Assembly: GCA_034638255.1 (NCBI GenBank)
Contig: JAWPGT010000009.1
Span: 496,001-560,000 of the forward strand
Source of the DNA: Coprinus comatus
Lineage: Eukaryota > Basidiomycota > Agaricomycetes > Agaricales > Agaricaceae
DNA: 64,000 bases
Direction: 5' to 3'
In this document: positions 22,902 to 33,274 of the stretch, piece by piece
Layout: each line of letters begins with the position of its first letter
How positions within the stretch are numbered: the stretch's first letter is position 1
Notes under the pieces: model-generated
Told to the model about the DNA's origin: nothing
Databases searched by the model: none
Seen by the model: only the letters and a program-made list of their open reading frames with translations
Program-made: the position numbers and the translations under genes

Positions 22902-23205
22902 TCGCAAACTATGTTTATCACACATTCATATTCTAAATATAAAGCAGGAGATCCTCCCCTCACATGTCATTCTAAAACAGTACCACACATTCTCGCGATA
23001 TCATGAAGGTTCTCCCACGGTATGCTCTCTTACGAAGAGATTACTCATCCTAGTAGGCTACGAATGGTAACAAGACACATGGTATCAAGATGAAGATAAC
23101 ATATAAGAGGTCGATGTTTCCGATAAGTACTTCACCCAGTGCATTGACACACCACAGTCCACCTACAACCCATAGCTTTCCTTCTATCATCTTACTATAA
23201 GAAAA

Positions 23206-25059
23206 ATGGCAAGCGAACCCACCTTCGATGCTAAGAATATGCCATTTAGACGATTAGGCCCTAGTGGCTTACGAGTACCTGTTTTCTGTTTGGGAGGATG
23301 TAAGATTGACTCTGGACTGGCATAGACAAATTGCTTGGGAATTACTCACTGGTTTATGACAACCTAGGGCTTACACTCGGAGGCACAGTTGTAGGCGACC
23401 CGGTTAAGGTATGTGTACGAATATTAAGTTTCTAGTTCTCATGTTGATCGTGTCCTCAGGAAATTATGAAAACCGCTTTTGAAGCCGGGATCAATATGTT
23501 TGATTGTGCAGAAGCTTATTCTAAAGGAAACTCCGAGATTGAGATGTGGGTTGACAAACTATAACAGGTGTTAACACGTTAATACTTTCATCTAGGGGTC
23601 GAGTGATTAAAGAACTTGGATACCGTCGTACTGATTTGGTTGTTACTACCAAAATATTCTGGGGACCTAGACCTGGCCCGAATGGATGGGGATTATCTCG
23701 TAAACAGTTGCGTTCTTCCTTTGAAGCTCGATTTTACTTTGGGAACAGCAAAGGCTGATTTGCGATTATTATTATTTTACCTCGTTCGTTTAGTATTGTA
23801 GAGGGTACAAAGGGTAGCTTGAATCGTCTTGGATTGGATTATGTAGATGTGATTTTTGCACATAGGTGTGACTCTACAGGTTTGTCGCTCCTTCTTCACT
23901 TTAAACAAGTCAAAAAAAAACAGGGTCATTACATGCTGATTGTTTGACTTGTTTTTTTTTTACTAGTTCCGATGGACGAAATTGTTCGTGCTTTCAATTG
24001 GGTTATAGACCAAGGTTGGGTACGACCTTTCATCTCTTACAAAATCTCTACAATTTAATAATTACTATTATTATCTAAGGCTTTCTATTGGGCAACATCG
24101 GAGTGGAGTGCTCGTGAGATAGAGGAAGCTTGGCGTAAGTGTAGACATGAACTCTGAATTATCTCTCTATTCAGTGTCGTACTGATTCTGGGATAGATGT
24201 CGCTGATAAACTTGGTCTAATGGGTCCTATCGCTGAACAATGTCAACACAAGTGGGTTTCAGTTGAAATAGCCTATCGATATTCATTAATCTTTGCATTT
24301 TGTCTGCTTAGCATGTTCCATCGTGAGCGAGCAGAGATGGAATATGTGTAGGTTTTCTTGCCATTTTTTCGCTTTCGAAAACTAATTCTATGAAAACTGG
24401 TAGTCCTCTGTATAGAAAGTATCGCATGGGAACAACGGCTTTTTCCTGTTTGGCTAGTGGATTGTTGACTGGGAAGGTGGGTATTGAATGGAATCCACAA
24501 CCCCTCAATTGCTCGTTGAGACCCACTTACAATGATTATAGTATAACGACGGTATTCCGGAAGGGTCTCGCTTTGATACACATTCTAAGGAATTCGCAAA
24601 GACTGTGGAGAGTCTTAAATCTCCTGTGGGACAAGAGAAGATTCGCAAAGTGAAAGAACTAACTAAGCTTGCTCAAGAGGGTATGTATATTGAAGGATTT
24701 CGATTTCAAATATCATAGCTAAAAACTCTGTGTCTCCACAGAACTAAACACCACCCTCAAGCTTTAGCTCTTGCTTGGGTAGCTAGGAACAAGAATACAT
24801 CCACGGTTATCCTAGGGGCCTCAACTGCTGAACAACTCAAGGAAAATCTGAAGGCTGTAGAAGTATTGCCTAAGTTAACATCGGAGATTATGGATAAGAT
24901 AGAAAAGATATTAGTGAATAAACCAGAACTTCCGGTGAGCTGTATCGTACTTGTTCCAACATGCGTACATTAAAACTAATGGATACCCACCCTCGATGAT
25001 AGGTTAATCATGGAAGACCTTCTCTGGATCCTTTCGGGGGCTTGAGATCATATATCTGA
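23206..25059 (+). pseudogene. Second aldo-keto reductase (tandem paralogue) with a 1-nt frameshift
   Basis: Same exon layout as its upstream neighbour: MPFRRLGPSGLRVPVFCLGG, WLTLGGTVVGDPVK, INMFDCAEAYSKG, VVTTKIFWG, FAHRCD, GLLTGKYNDGIPEG, and in the last exons NTSTVILGASTAEQLKENL and HGRPSLDPFGGL. Asp, Tyr, Lys and His positions are kept. In the penultimate region the exon starting 24742 reads ELNTTL and then meets TAG at 24765-24767. One missing base at about 24758 (CTC-AA-GCT where CTC-CAA-GCT is expected) separates it from QALALAWVAR. As written the protein loses its last about 95 residues, including part of the NADPH site. An intron near 23707 also has a poor donor (GTTGCG). It could be a young pseudogene or a base-calling error. 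The ATG at 23206 lies about 300 bp after the previous stop. Confidence 0.8.
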
Positions 25060-25913
25060 ACCAATTTCTGATGACTCGCTCTCTACAGGCAGTCATATTG
25101 ATGTTACCTGAAGTTATTACACGCGAAGTACAATTGTTTGAATTTGATCTTATATATTTACTTGAACATGGGACGTAGTCTACCTCTCCCATGGCCGGGT
25201 TTCGGGTGCAATTGTCTCCACGTGAACAGTCGCAGAGGTTCGAATACTCCGAGGATACTCGGAGCTGGTCAGACTGTTGTACTAGATAGTAATGGAAAAT
25301 CATAGTAAGTGCACTGGGACTTGAAAATTTGAATGTTCAATGTTGCAACCTCGATTGCGACAAGTCCAGCTGTCTCAGGTTTGAAGATGACAGCCCTTGG
25401 ACATTCAAAAACTAAAAAACCGGATCACTATCATTTACGAACATTTACGGATCGTTGAATGATCTGTGTTAACAAGTGGAAATGTCCCCAACAACTCCAA
25501 CAGCACCCGGATTGGTCGTACGGTGACAGTGGTATACACGGGAGCAAAACATGTACAATATCTGAGTTTATGATTTACCCAAATTATGTTCGTAGGCAAG
25601 GGTTCAACAACGTTGGACTATGGTATCTCTACTTCTGCACCCGTGGACTCTGGGGACGACCTGGCACAACCCCAGAACGCATCCAATACTCGTACAGAAT
25701 GATCGGCAATTGAGACTTGGCTACTGTAATATCATGGTCCGGCGTGCTACTCTGGCTTCGTTCAATGTGATGTATTTGAGAAATGCAAGGTGTTGACAGA
25801 TCATTGGTTCAACTTGGCTTTTGTCTTAGCGCGGACCAATACCCCCAGTTATTGCATCCCGACAAAATGCGAAAAACACGATCCACTGACCTTACTAAGG
25901 GAAGTACGAGGTG
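25060..25913. other. Intergenic, no gene recognised
   Basis: About 850 bp between the second reductase and the cutinase-family gene. Nothing beyond the TATA box at its right end is supported. Confidence 0.4.
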
Positions 25914-25921
25914 TATATAAA
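25914..25921 (+). promoter_or_regulatory. TATA box of the cutinase-family gene
   Basis: TATATAAA, 43 bp before the ATG at 25964. Confidence 0.65.
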
Positions 25922-25963
25922 GGTTTCGCATGAAGACGATAGAATACCAGTCCACCGATTACA

Positions 25964-26776
25964 ATGGTTGCCAAAGTACTTTCTACTCTCATCCTCGTCG
26001 CTACGACCATCACCTCCGTCATCGCAGTGCCTGCCCCAGTCTCGCCATGCGCTCAGGTGCACATAATTGCGGCCCGTGCTTCAACCGAATCACCCGGCCC
26101 TGGTATTATTGGCAGTTTGGTCGAAGCAGTCCAGTCCCGCAGCACCCAGACGGTGTCCACCAACAGCGTCGACTATCCCGCTACCTTGGATAATTATGCA
26201 GACAGCTCTGCAACCGGCACTGCAGCACTCAAAACCCTCTTGACCAACCAGGTCAACAGTTGCCCTAACCAAAAGATTGTTTTGGTTGGATACTCTCAAG
26301 TAAGTCTTTAGTACTAGAAGTGGTGTTTGTACAACAAGGCTAACACTATGAATAGGGCGCTCATATTATTGGTGATGTTCTTGCTGGAGGAGGAGGAGGC
26401 CTTCTTCTTGGACCTACTACTCCCGCTATTTCTACTTCCATTTCCGAAAAAGGTACGAAAATTAACATTACACACATGGATGGTGATAAACTGATTTTCT
26501 TTTTCCACGTTAATAGTCGCCGCGGTTGTCCAAATGGGAGACCCGCGCTTTGTCCCTGGAAAGTCTTACGACAGAGGTACCTCTTTCACTGAAGGAATGT
26601 TCCCTCGTCTTTCCAGCCAAACCTTCCCCAGCTTCCTCACTTCCAAGATCCAATCCTTCTGCGACTACAACGATCTCTTCTGTGCTAGTGGTCTCTCTAC
26701 CACTGTGCATCTCACTTATCTCAGTCGCTATGAGACTACCGCCAGGAACTTCATCGTCACTCAAATTGGTGGTTGA
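25964..26776 (+). CDS. Secreted cutinase-family (CE5) esterase
   Basis: Exons 25964-26299, 26356-26452 and 26517-26776 give 230 residues. A signal peptide (MVAKVLSTLILVATTITSVIA) leads into CAQVHIIAARASTESPGPGI, the canonical CE5 opening. The nucleophile elbow is split by the first intron: KIVLVGYSQ then GAHIIGDVL, giving G-Y-S-Q-G. The catalytic Asp lies in FCDYNDLFC, flanked by a disulphide-forming Cys pair, and the His in STTVHLTYL. The lineup is closest to acetylxylan esterase/cutinase-like enzymes that cleave ester bonds in plant polymers outside the cell; substrate cannot be told from sequence. The length is normal for the family. The downstream inverted-repeat block begins only about 120 bp after the stop. 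Confidence 0.9.
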
Positions 26777-27288
26777 ACAAAAAGGGACCGGAATTTCATG
26801 GTTTAGTACTAGCAACTCAAAGAATCAATACTATGTACTATTATGTGTTGTTGATATTAAATCCTTTGTATCTTATCAATGTGATATAAATGTTGTACGG
26901 TGATTCGAAGTCCGTTCTTACTCGAACCTAAGGCACCCTCCCTTTGAGAATAAAATGATTGTGAACACTAAATGGGTCACTGAACGTTGTCATGCAAAGC
27001 AAAGGAAATCACCGAGAACCCTTATGATTTCTATCTTTTTTTTATTTTTATTTTTATTACCTGTGTACATCCCAGTGGGCGCAGTATAAAGTATATAGTA
27101 TTTAGATAGTGTTTTGAAACTCTTGGTATCAATAGCAAATTTATTTCCATCTGTCAAGTCGGTAGGAGACGTATTGTGATCAGTATGTTAATAAGTACAC
27201 TATGTACAATGTATGTTAAGTCGTTATGCTAGTACATCACGGTGACAGTGGTGATAAGCTGGTGGTAATAATAATTAAAAGGCAAAGA

Positions 27289-27295
27289 TAATTTT
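27289..27295 (+). repeat. Target-site duplication, left copy
   Basis: TAATTTT, repeated at 28101-28107 on the other side of the fold-back element. The arm B empty site reads GATAATTTTTCG. Confidence 0.75.
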
Positions 27296-28100
27296 CAGGG
27301 ACCGAAGCACGATTATAATCGGATGCAGGTGAAATCACCAGGTACACCGATTGGATTAGCTGGTGATTTCACCGCGTCCGATTACTCTGCTAATAATCCA
27401 ATTAATCGACCAAAGGATTAATCCAATTATGGTTATACAAAATAATATATATGATATGTGATGGCAAGATGAAGGATTGAACTCACGACCTTGGGTAAGG
27501 TAAAACCATAAACTGAGAAGAAGGGCTAACCACTAAGCAACAAGACCTTATAATACTGGTGAATTATTAGAACCTATGTATGGTAATATCTGAGATTTGA
27601 GAAATACTGAACTCCTTCACGAAAATTTATTACATTAATCTAAGAGGTTTAATCATGGTAATACCATAGATAAATTAAATAGTTCTCTTAATCTAATCTC
27701 TCAAATTAACCCTGACAATCTTAGAAACCTAAGTATGCCTAATATACCAAGATTGACTCGACACAATAAATTTTCGTGGAGGAGTTCAGTATTTCTCAAA
27801 TCTCAGATATTACCATACATAGGTTCTAATAATTCACCAGTATTATAAGGTCTTGTTGCTTAGTGGTTAGCCCTTCTTCTCAGTTTATGGTTTTACCTTA
27901 CCCAAGGTCGTGAGTTCAATCCTTCATCTTGCCATCACATATCATATATATTATTTTGTATAACCATAATTGGATTAATCCTTTGGTCGATTAATTGGAT
28001 TATTAGCAGAGTAATCGGACGCGGTGAAATCACCAGCTAATCCAATCGGTGTACCTGGTGATTTCACCTGCATCCGATTATAATCGTGCTTCGACAAGTG
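27296..28100. mobile_element. 805-bp fold-back element with 329-bp inverted repeats and tRNA-like boxes
   Basis: Bases 27303-27631 and 27765-28093 are reverse complements with essentially one mismatch, around a 133-bp AT-rich spacer. The termini read CAGGGACCGAAGC and, from the other side, CACTTGTCGAAGC. A 7-bp target duplication flanks it. Each arm holds a tRNA-related segment: on the plus strand of the right arm an A-box-like TGCTTAGTGGTTAG (about 27858) and a B-box GAGTTCAATCC (27912-27922), mirrored on the left arm. No protein is encoded. It could be two tRNA-derived SINE-like units joined head to head or a non-autonomous DNA transposon that captured such a unit. The CAGGG end hints at hAT, but hAT elements make 8-bp duplications. 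Confidence 0.8.
27846..27930 (+). other. tRNA-derived segment (right arm)
   Basis: A tRNA-like D-arm region and T-arm region are recognisable, but the acceptor and T stems do not pair properly. It is therefore a tRNA-derived repeat rather than a functional tRNA. Confidence 0.55.
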
Positions 28101-28107
28101 TAATTTT
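28101..28107 (+). repeat. Target-site duplication, right copy
   Basis: TAATTTT, matching 27289-27295. Confidence 0.75.
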
Positions 28108-28640
28108 TCGATTACTAGGTGGTCAGAACTGCCACTAGACACCAAATGCGACTATTTGAAGTTGAAGGAATATTTAATCGCAAATCCAAATGTATCATTG
28201 ATTTTCTAGTTGGAAAATTCCCTACCCTGTATTTTTCGTTGTCAAGGGTGAGTTGAAAAGGCTGTGTGTTCATGTCACGGTAGAACTTTTCGACATACCT
28301 GTTACCAATGTAAAAAGGATGTGGCTTAACGGCACACTGGTATGACCATGTGGAAAGAATGGGTTCTACTCGTTTCAGAAGCATAAGGGTAATACTTTTG
28401 TCGGACTTCGATCGGTGAGTCTATTCAGTCATACATAGTAACCTGGCGAAGATACTTTTTTTGGGGAGAGTAAAGGTATTATTTCCCACTCGGAGGTCCC
28501 GGATATTTGATGCGAGGAATCGCATTGTTATCTTCCCAGAGTCGAGAATGGCGGCGGCTTCAGGCCGTTTGTGTGGTGACAAATCCTTTATCCAAACAAA
28601 ACATAAGACGATTGAATCCACGAGTAGTAGCGAGAAAAGA

Positions 28641-28648
28641 TATAAAAT
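28641..28648 (+). promoter_or_regulatory. TATA box of the first small secreted protein gene
   Basis: TATAAAAT, about 80 bp before the ATG at 28720. The same sequence is conserved in the arm B copy. Confidence 0.6.
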
Positions 28649-28719
28649 GAGGGAATGGTGAAGAGCTTGAATCATAAGAAAATCCCTCTCTTTCTTATTT
28701 CCAAACACAAACTACTTCA

Positions 28720-29256
28720 ATGGCTTTCAAGAATATCATTCGCAACCTTGTCACCCTTGCTTCTGTGGTGGCTATTGCAACTGCTCAAGCACCAGGGGAT
28801 GACGTTGGTGAACTTGCCACTTGCAATTTCACTTACATCCCGAGTGCTCCAGTCCCAGATTCGACTCCGCAAGTCCAGATTCTGGCTGACTTCAATGCCT
28901 GTAAGTCAATCCTGCCAACGCGATGACTACAAAATATACTAACCGTCCGGTTTTTTGGCTAGTCATTGGTGTAGAATTACTTAGGACTGCACCATCGCAT
29001 CAGGGATATGTAAATCCAATTTCACGTTTCCTTGCGGTTTGAAGGAAGTACAACATTTCTAACACTTTTTTTTTTATAGACCGTTGGAGCTACTTTCATT
29101 GAAGAGCCCACCGAAAATCTCTTCCAAGTTACCAACCAACATTCTGCCAAAGGGTGGAGTTGTGCAACGACTGCCACTTTCATCGAGGGTCTTGCAGGAA
29201 CTACTTTTTCGTCTGTGGTTGACTGGTATCTCCAGTCTGTTGAATGTTCCTGCTAG
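28720..29256 (+). CDS. Small secreted four-cysteine protein (copy 1)
   Basis: Exons 28720-28900, 28963-29009 and 29080-29256 give 134 residues. The signal peptide (LVTLASVVAIATAQA region) is followed by a mature part of about 110 residues. Its motifs are LATCNFTYIP, ILADFNAF, APSHQGY, SAKGWSCATTATF, IEGLAGTTF and WYLQSVECSC; cysteines are spaced C...C...C-x-C. I recognise no named family. The middle exon is 47 nt, the same as in the diverged paralogue at 56.2 kb, with identical intron phases (1, then 0). An identical protein is encoded on arm B (46423-46959). An effector-like, surface or signalling role is possible but unproven. Confidence 0.85.
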
Positions 29257-30175
29257 ATAATAGTAGTGATAAGTGATGTAGAATTGAACAATGTATCCTC
29301 TAAAATGAGGCGTTATTCGAATTGCGATTTCAGAGTGGATATGTTGTGTCTCCCTATCACTGCAAAGGAAGTTGAATATTTAAGGGTACTTGGCAGACCA
29401 TAAAACCATAAAAATAGTATGATCCACGCCGCACCGCACGGCGCATAGTATCGATTCCAGGTACATGAGTAGTACCCCAACTTAACTTTGTTGCCAGGTT
29501 ACAACAACCAGTCGTTGTTAATTGATGAACGCCAAGGACTGATTAATTATGTTAAGCGATCATTAGTAGGGATTGGCATCCCAAGAATTAAAGATGTATT
29601 GGTATCTTTAGAGTGATATGATTAAGAAGAAACGTGGAAAATCATATTGGAATTTCCGGACCTACTGCTGCGGAGACCTTCTAAAGGACCGGGGTTGTTT
29701 TACCCATGGGTATATCCTGTCAAGTACTACAATGTTAAATGGATGAAGATGTCCTATTCAAAGAAAATCAGAAGATGGATTGACAATCAGCACAAATGCA
29801 GTAGGGTTGTTAGCCTGGCTAGACAGTCTGTTCGAATATCACCCTCGCTCGGGCGTCCCGGGCGTTTCATTTATGAAGATGCAAAATTCTAACCGATTAA
29901 ACATTCAAGGGCTATTATCCCAGATCGAAAAAATGGCGGGGTTTTAAGACCGTCTGCGAGAGGATCGACTCACTGGCCAAGAAAAATACAAGACTGAGAC
30001 CTGGTGGAAATCTATGAACAAAATATAGAACGAGGTAACGACATGACAGAGCATGAAACCTTTTTTTCCTTCTAAACTGTGAGAATAGTTGGCGTGTGTA
30101 TACTTTAAATGAGGTGTATTGTATTGTGGTACTACCGCTCCGCTGGGAGCTTCAAGATTAGACACTCCTAATATA
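29257..30175. other. Duplicated non-coding stretch between secreted-protein gene and tRNA
   Basis: No gene is supported. The stretch is shared with arm B. A short frame with LARQSVRIS and GRPGRFIYEDA is recognisable in both arms, but indels break it, so it is probably not a gene. Confidence 0.4.
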
Positions 30176-30260
30176 TGCCCCATGGCCCAGCTGGTTAAGG
30201 CGTCTGACTGTTAACAACAGATCAATCAGAAGATCGAGAGTTCAAGTCTCTCTGGGGCAG
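30176..30260 (+). tRNA. tRNA-Asn (GTT) with 11-nt intron
   Basis: Acceptor stem TGCCCCA/TGGGGCA, D arm GCCCAGCTGGTTAAGGC, anticodon stem TCTGA/TCAGA, T arm GAGAG-TTCAAGT-CTCTC, discriminator G. The anticodon is GTT. The 18-nt anticodon loop becomes a normal 7-nt loop (CTGTTAA) after removal of an intron at 30214-30224, directly 3' of position 37. The body closely resembles yeast tRNA-Asn. It ends exactly at the border of the inverted duplication. Confidence 0.93.
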
Positions 30261-30561
30261 CTTCTATTAAGCATTTTGAGTATCAATTTTTTCCGTAAAT
30301 TTTGGCCAGGACGCTCACGAAAATTGATTATCAAACTACCAGTGTGCGGTGTTTGGTAAGTACTGGGTATGCACTTAGTAAATATATGTTGTATTCAAAC
30401 ACAAATGCTGTGCGAACTTCTCTGCAATTGAATGGGAATTTCATGTGGGCAGCTGTTATATAAGAAATTTTATGAGCTTAGCAAAATAAAACAAGATGTA
30501 AAACGTCATGCAAACTATACAAACATTGTCAACTATGTATAATTAAAGAACATCAAGCACG

Positions 30562-30646
30562 TGCCCCATGGCCCAGCTGGTTAAGGCGTCTGACTGTTAC
30601 TGACGGATCAATCAGAAGATCGAGAGTTCAAGTCTCTCTGGGGCAG
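30562..30646 (+). tRNA. tRNA-Asn (GTT) with 11-nt intron
   Basis: Same mature sequence as the gene 301 bp upstream, but with a different intron (30600-30610, CTGACGGATCA). It lies just outside the inverted-repeat arm. Confidence 0.93.
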
Positions 30647-31106
30647 TATGTGAATGGAATCCTCTTTTTCCAAAAAAAAAATCAATATTATTAAACCTCA
30701 ATTGCTACAACCAAATAATCACAGGTCGGCGACAATTAGCTATTACTTCTCCTACTTCTGGCATCTTATTGTACATTCGCGGTTTGGAGGTGTAAACGAG
30801 AGTGATCAAAATAGAGGCTTTATTAGTCTCAAATTTCACTGAGAACTCTGTTTTCTATATATATATATTTATGGATTGTAGGTAGAGCTTTTGTACTACA
30901 GGCAGGTCATTTCCTTCCAGAACCATCGTTAACTTTCCAGAATATCAGAAACGGCGCTAGTTTCAGACAGTCAGTTCGGATAACCACCCTCTATCCAAGC
31001 AAAGTACAAGAAACTGAAAACAACAGATATAAAACGAGATATCCATGGATAAATTACAAGAACCTTTCTTCTAATTGTAATTGTTCACTCTACTATTGGT
31101 ATTCGA
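30647..31106. other. Intergenic, no gene recognised
   Basis: About 460 bp between tRNA-Asn and the secreted-protein relic. It contains a short TA run near 30859. Nothing else is supported. Confidence 0.4.
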
Positions 31107-31286
31107 ATGACTTTCATCGCTCGTAGCATTATCACTCTTGTTTCTGTGGTGGCTATTGCAGTTGCTCAAGGTCTGGGTTGGTGGCCTTGGGTGAACTTAC
31201 CACTTGTAATTTTACATACATTCCAATTGTTTCAGTTGACCCCCGACTACGATCGGTATCTTCAGTCAGTCGAATATACCTGGTAA
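31107..31286 (+). pseudogene. Relic of the small secreted four-cysteine protein family
   Basis: It starts like the intact copies (ATG, then TLVSVVAIAVAQG), shifts frame, and then shows LGELTTCNFTYIPIV in another frame. It jumps straight to the C-terminal end (RYLQSVEYTW, stop), where intact genes have WYLQSVECSC. The internal exon, both introns and the GWSC region are missing, and the final cysteines are mutated. The head and tail make the origin clear. It overlaps nothing and ends about 165 bp from the 3' end of the xanthine dioxygenase gene. Confidence 0.8.
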
Positions 31287-31450
31287 TAATGTATGATCGA
31301 ACAAATTTACGCCTTCTAACATAGCATTTATGTGATTGAAATCTGATAGGAAGTGAGAGCAATATGAGTTCATAATGCATGCAAAGGTGCATAGATAACA
31401 TAACGAAGTACATGGGTACGCGGTTGGTACGCGGTGATAAGGGAAAGAAA

Positions 31451-32875
31451 TTATGCATATGCCTTAACATCTTCTTCCGATGGACCAACAGGTTCATCCG
31501 AAGCAGCCAAGTTACATTGATGGAAAGCACGAACTTGATCAGGAGCAAAAGCTCCAACAACAGTATGCAAAACACCACGGTTATGGAATAATACGAAATC
31601 ATTCTCTTTCCAATCGTGAGGATAGACAAGCTGAATTAAAATAAAAAATAAAAAGTTCGTTTAGCTACTATGATACTATAGTTAAAATCAAATACGCACC
31701 GATGGAGAGATTGCAGGACGTTGCATCTTGTAGAGAATCTCTCGAACTTGCCTGAGGTCCGTGATATGAGCACCATCGGGGTAAAGTGCACCTTCGCGAT
31801 CAGCACCTGCAGGTAAAGCATCGACTAGAATTTCTTTAACACCGCATGGATGGACTTGGAAGTGAAGACCACCCGTCACGGGATTCTTCCAGAGCTAAAT
31901 GAAAAAAAAAATCAGAACAGATTCTAAATGTGTCTCGACGAAAGAACCTACAATTGGCAAAACTTTGATCTTCGATTCCTCCCAAGGAGGAAGTTCATCC
32001 GATGGCAACTCTAAACCCTCACTCTCAATACCCAAACCAGTGGACATTGCATGGGCAGGTGCCATCCAAACATAAGGATGTGGTGAATACTTAACCTTTG
32101 ATCTTACAGCAAGACTCTTATACTCTTTGGGCAATATTTCAAACATTGTCCGACCGCTAACAAACGCAGTTGTTCCAAGAGGTACTTCAAGTTCATCCCC
32201 AGTTCCATCATCATAACGACATATCTGTGATTCACCCTTAGGAACCTTAAGACCATAAAGTGTAGTTACTTTAGGTGGGTTTAGATCGTAAAGAGCAGCA
32301 TCAATATGCCAACGATAGAATCGCGTGGCCTTGAGATCATCTTCGAGAGGGATTTGAGTCTTATGGAAAGTTCTGTGTGATGGGTGTTTCAACTTGGCTT
32401 CTGCTAAACCTTCATGATTGTAAACAGTGCCGTTTCCGATGAGTTGCACTTGAGGCACTCGAGGAATTGTCTTGAGATCGGGGTGGAGGATTGACTTCTT
32501 GGTAGACTCAGTTTTGTTGTTGCCATGACCGTATGACTCTGATTGAGGATCAAACGACTAGAGGAATTTGTTGAGCAATGACCTATACCAATCGGCATTT
32601 AAGCTCCACCTACCTTGGTTAGTGCATATTGTTCTTCCGGGCTGACGACGACGTCGCGGAAGAGAAGGGCACCGTGCTAATTAATGCATGTCAGACAGCC
32701 GCCAATAGAAGTGTGACAACTGATGACGTACCTTGTAGAGCGCTTGTTGCACTTCTGCCAGCTGTTCAGCGGTGAGTTTGCCGGGATGAAGCTCCTTGAC
32801 TTCACGGCCAAAGTCAGCAAACTTTGAGGCGTCAGCAGAAGCAGGGAGAGGGAGAGGTACGAGTTCGATGGCCAT
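31451..32875 (-). CDS. xanA: Alpha-ketoglutarate-dependent xanthine dioxygenase
   Basis: Five exons (32732-32875, 32614-32676, 31952-32557, 31700-31894, 31451-31630) total 1188 nt, 395 residues, all phase 0. It matches the TauD/TfdA-type XanA family along its length: SFDPQSESYGHG, KSILHPDLKTIPRVPQVQ, IGNGTVYNHEGL, ATRFYRWHIDAALY (Fe-binding H-x-D), RYDDGTGDELEVPLGTTAFV, HPYVWMAPAHAM, and near the end DWKENDFVLFHNRGVLH with the distal His and an Arg that binds alpha-ketoglutarate. XanA oxidises xanthine to uric acid in the cytosol, replacing or complementing molybdenum hydroxylase in fungi. The annotated Met follows a TATA box by about 42 bp. Confidence 0.9.
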
Positions 32876-32916
32876 GTTGGTAGTCAGAAGATAAGCGGTT
32901 AGTGCACATGCCAGCT

Positions 32917-32924
32917 TATATATG
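32917..32924 (-). promoter_or_regulatory. TATA box of the xanthine dioxygenase gene
   Basis: ATATATAA on the minus strand, about 42 bp before the ATG at 32875. Confidence 0.5.
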
Positions 32925-33274
32925 CATTGGAATGAAGTTCCGGACAAGGTCCAAAGCTGTCCCTATCAATGCCTGGCCTCCTCCCGCCTTCAAGAAGCTC
33001 CTGTCTACGATGATAAGCGGGATGTTAGCATTGATTAGTTTATCCTCGTTATCATGTTCCTTAGAGACCACAACCATATCTTAGGCCACGCACGCAAATA
33101 GCATGATCAGCTCTTCCGGTATCCTCATCAAACTTTCCATTTTCTACAGTGAAAGTGTACATGATCATATATGTCAAACTTTTGGCATGGGTGATGCATA
33201 AATGAAAAGGTGTAGCTAACAGGACAAACGGACCACAGCACATACAATCGCAAACCCCCGGAACATCCAACCAC
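32925..33274. other. Intergenic between xanA promoter and RPL21 3' end
   Basis: No gene is seen. It holds the upstream region of xanA and the 3' flank of RPL21. Confidence 0.4.

Larger units (their letters stand above)
26898..30260. repeat. Arm A of a large inverted segmental duplication
   Basis: Reverse-complement homologous to 45409-47983. It starts at CGGTGATTCG about 26898 and ends at the 3' end of a tRNA-Asn. It contains a secreted-protein gene with its promoter, a tRNA gene, and an 805-bp insertion missing from the other arm. Identity is very high around the secreted-protein gene (about 28.1-29.6 kb) and lower at the outer ends. Confidence 0.9.

Noticed and set aside
27846..27930. Functional tRNA gene in the fold-back element
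   Set aside because: A- and B-box-like words are present, but acceptor and T stems do not pair.
28115..28384. Minus-strand frame with HPFYIGNRYVEKFYRDMN, partly kept in arm B
   Set aside because: The two arms differ by indels that change its end, it has no splice-consistent extension and no recognised family.
28421..28708. Minus-strand open frame (MFGNKKERDFLMIQAL...) upstream of the secreted-protein gene, also present in arm B
   Set aside because: It overlaps the promoter and first codons of the secreted-protein gene on the opposite strand. Its conservation is explained by the recent duplication, and it has no domain.
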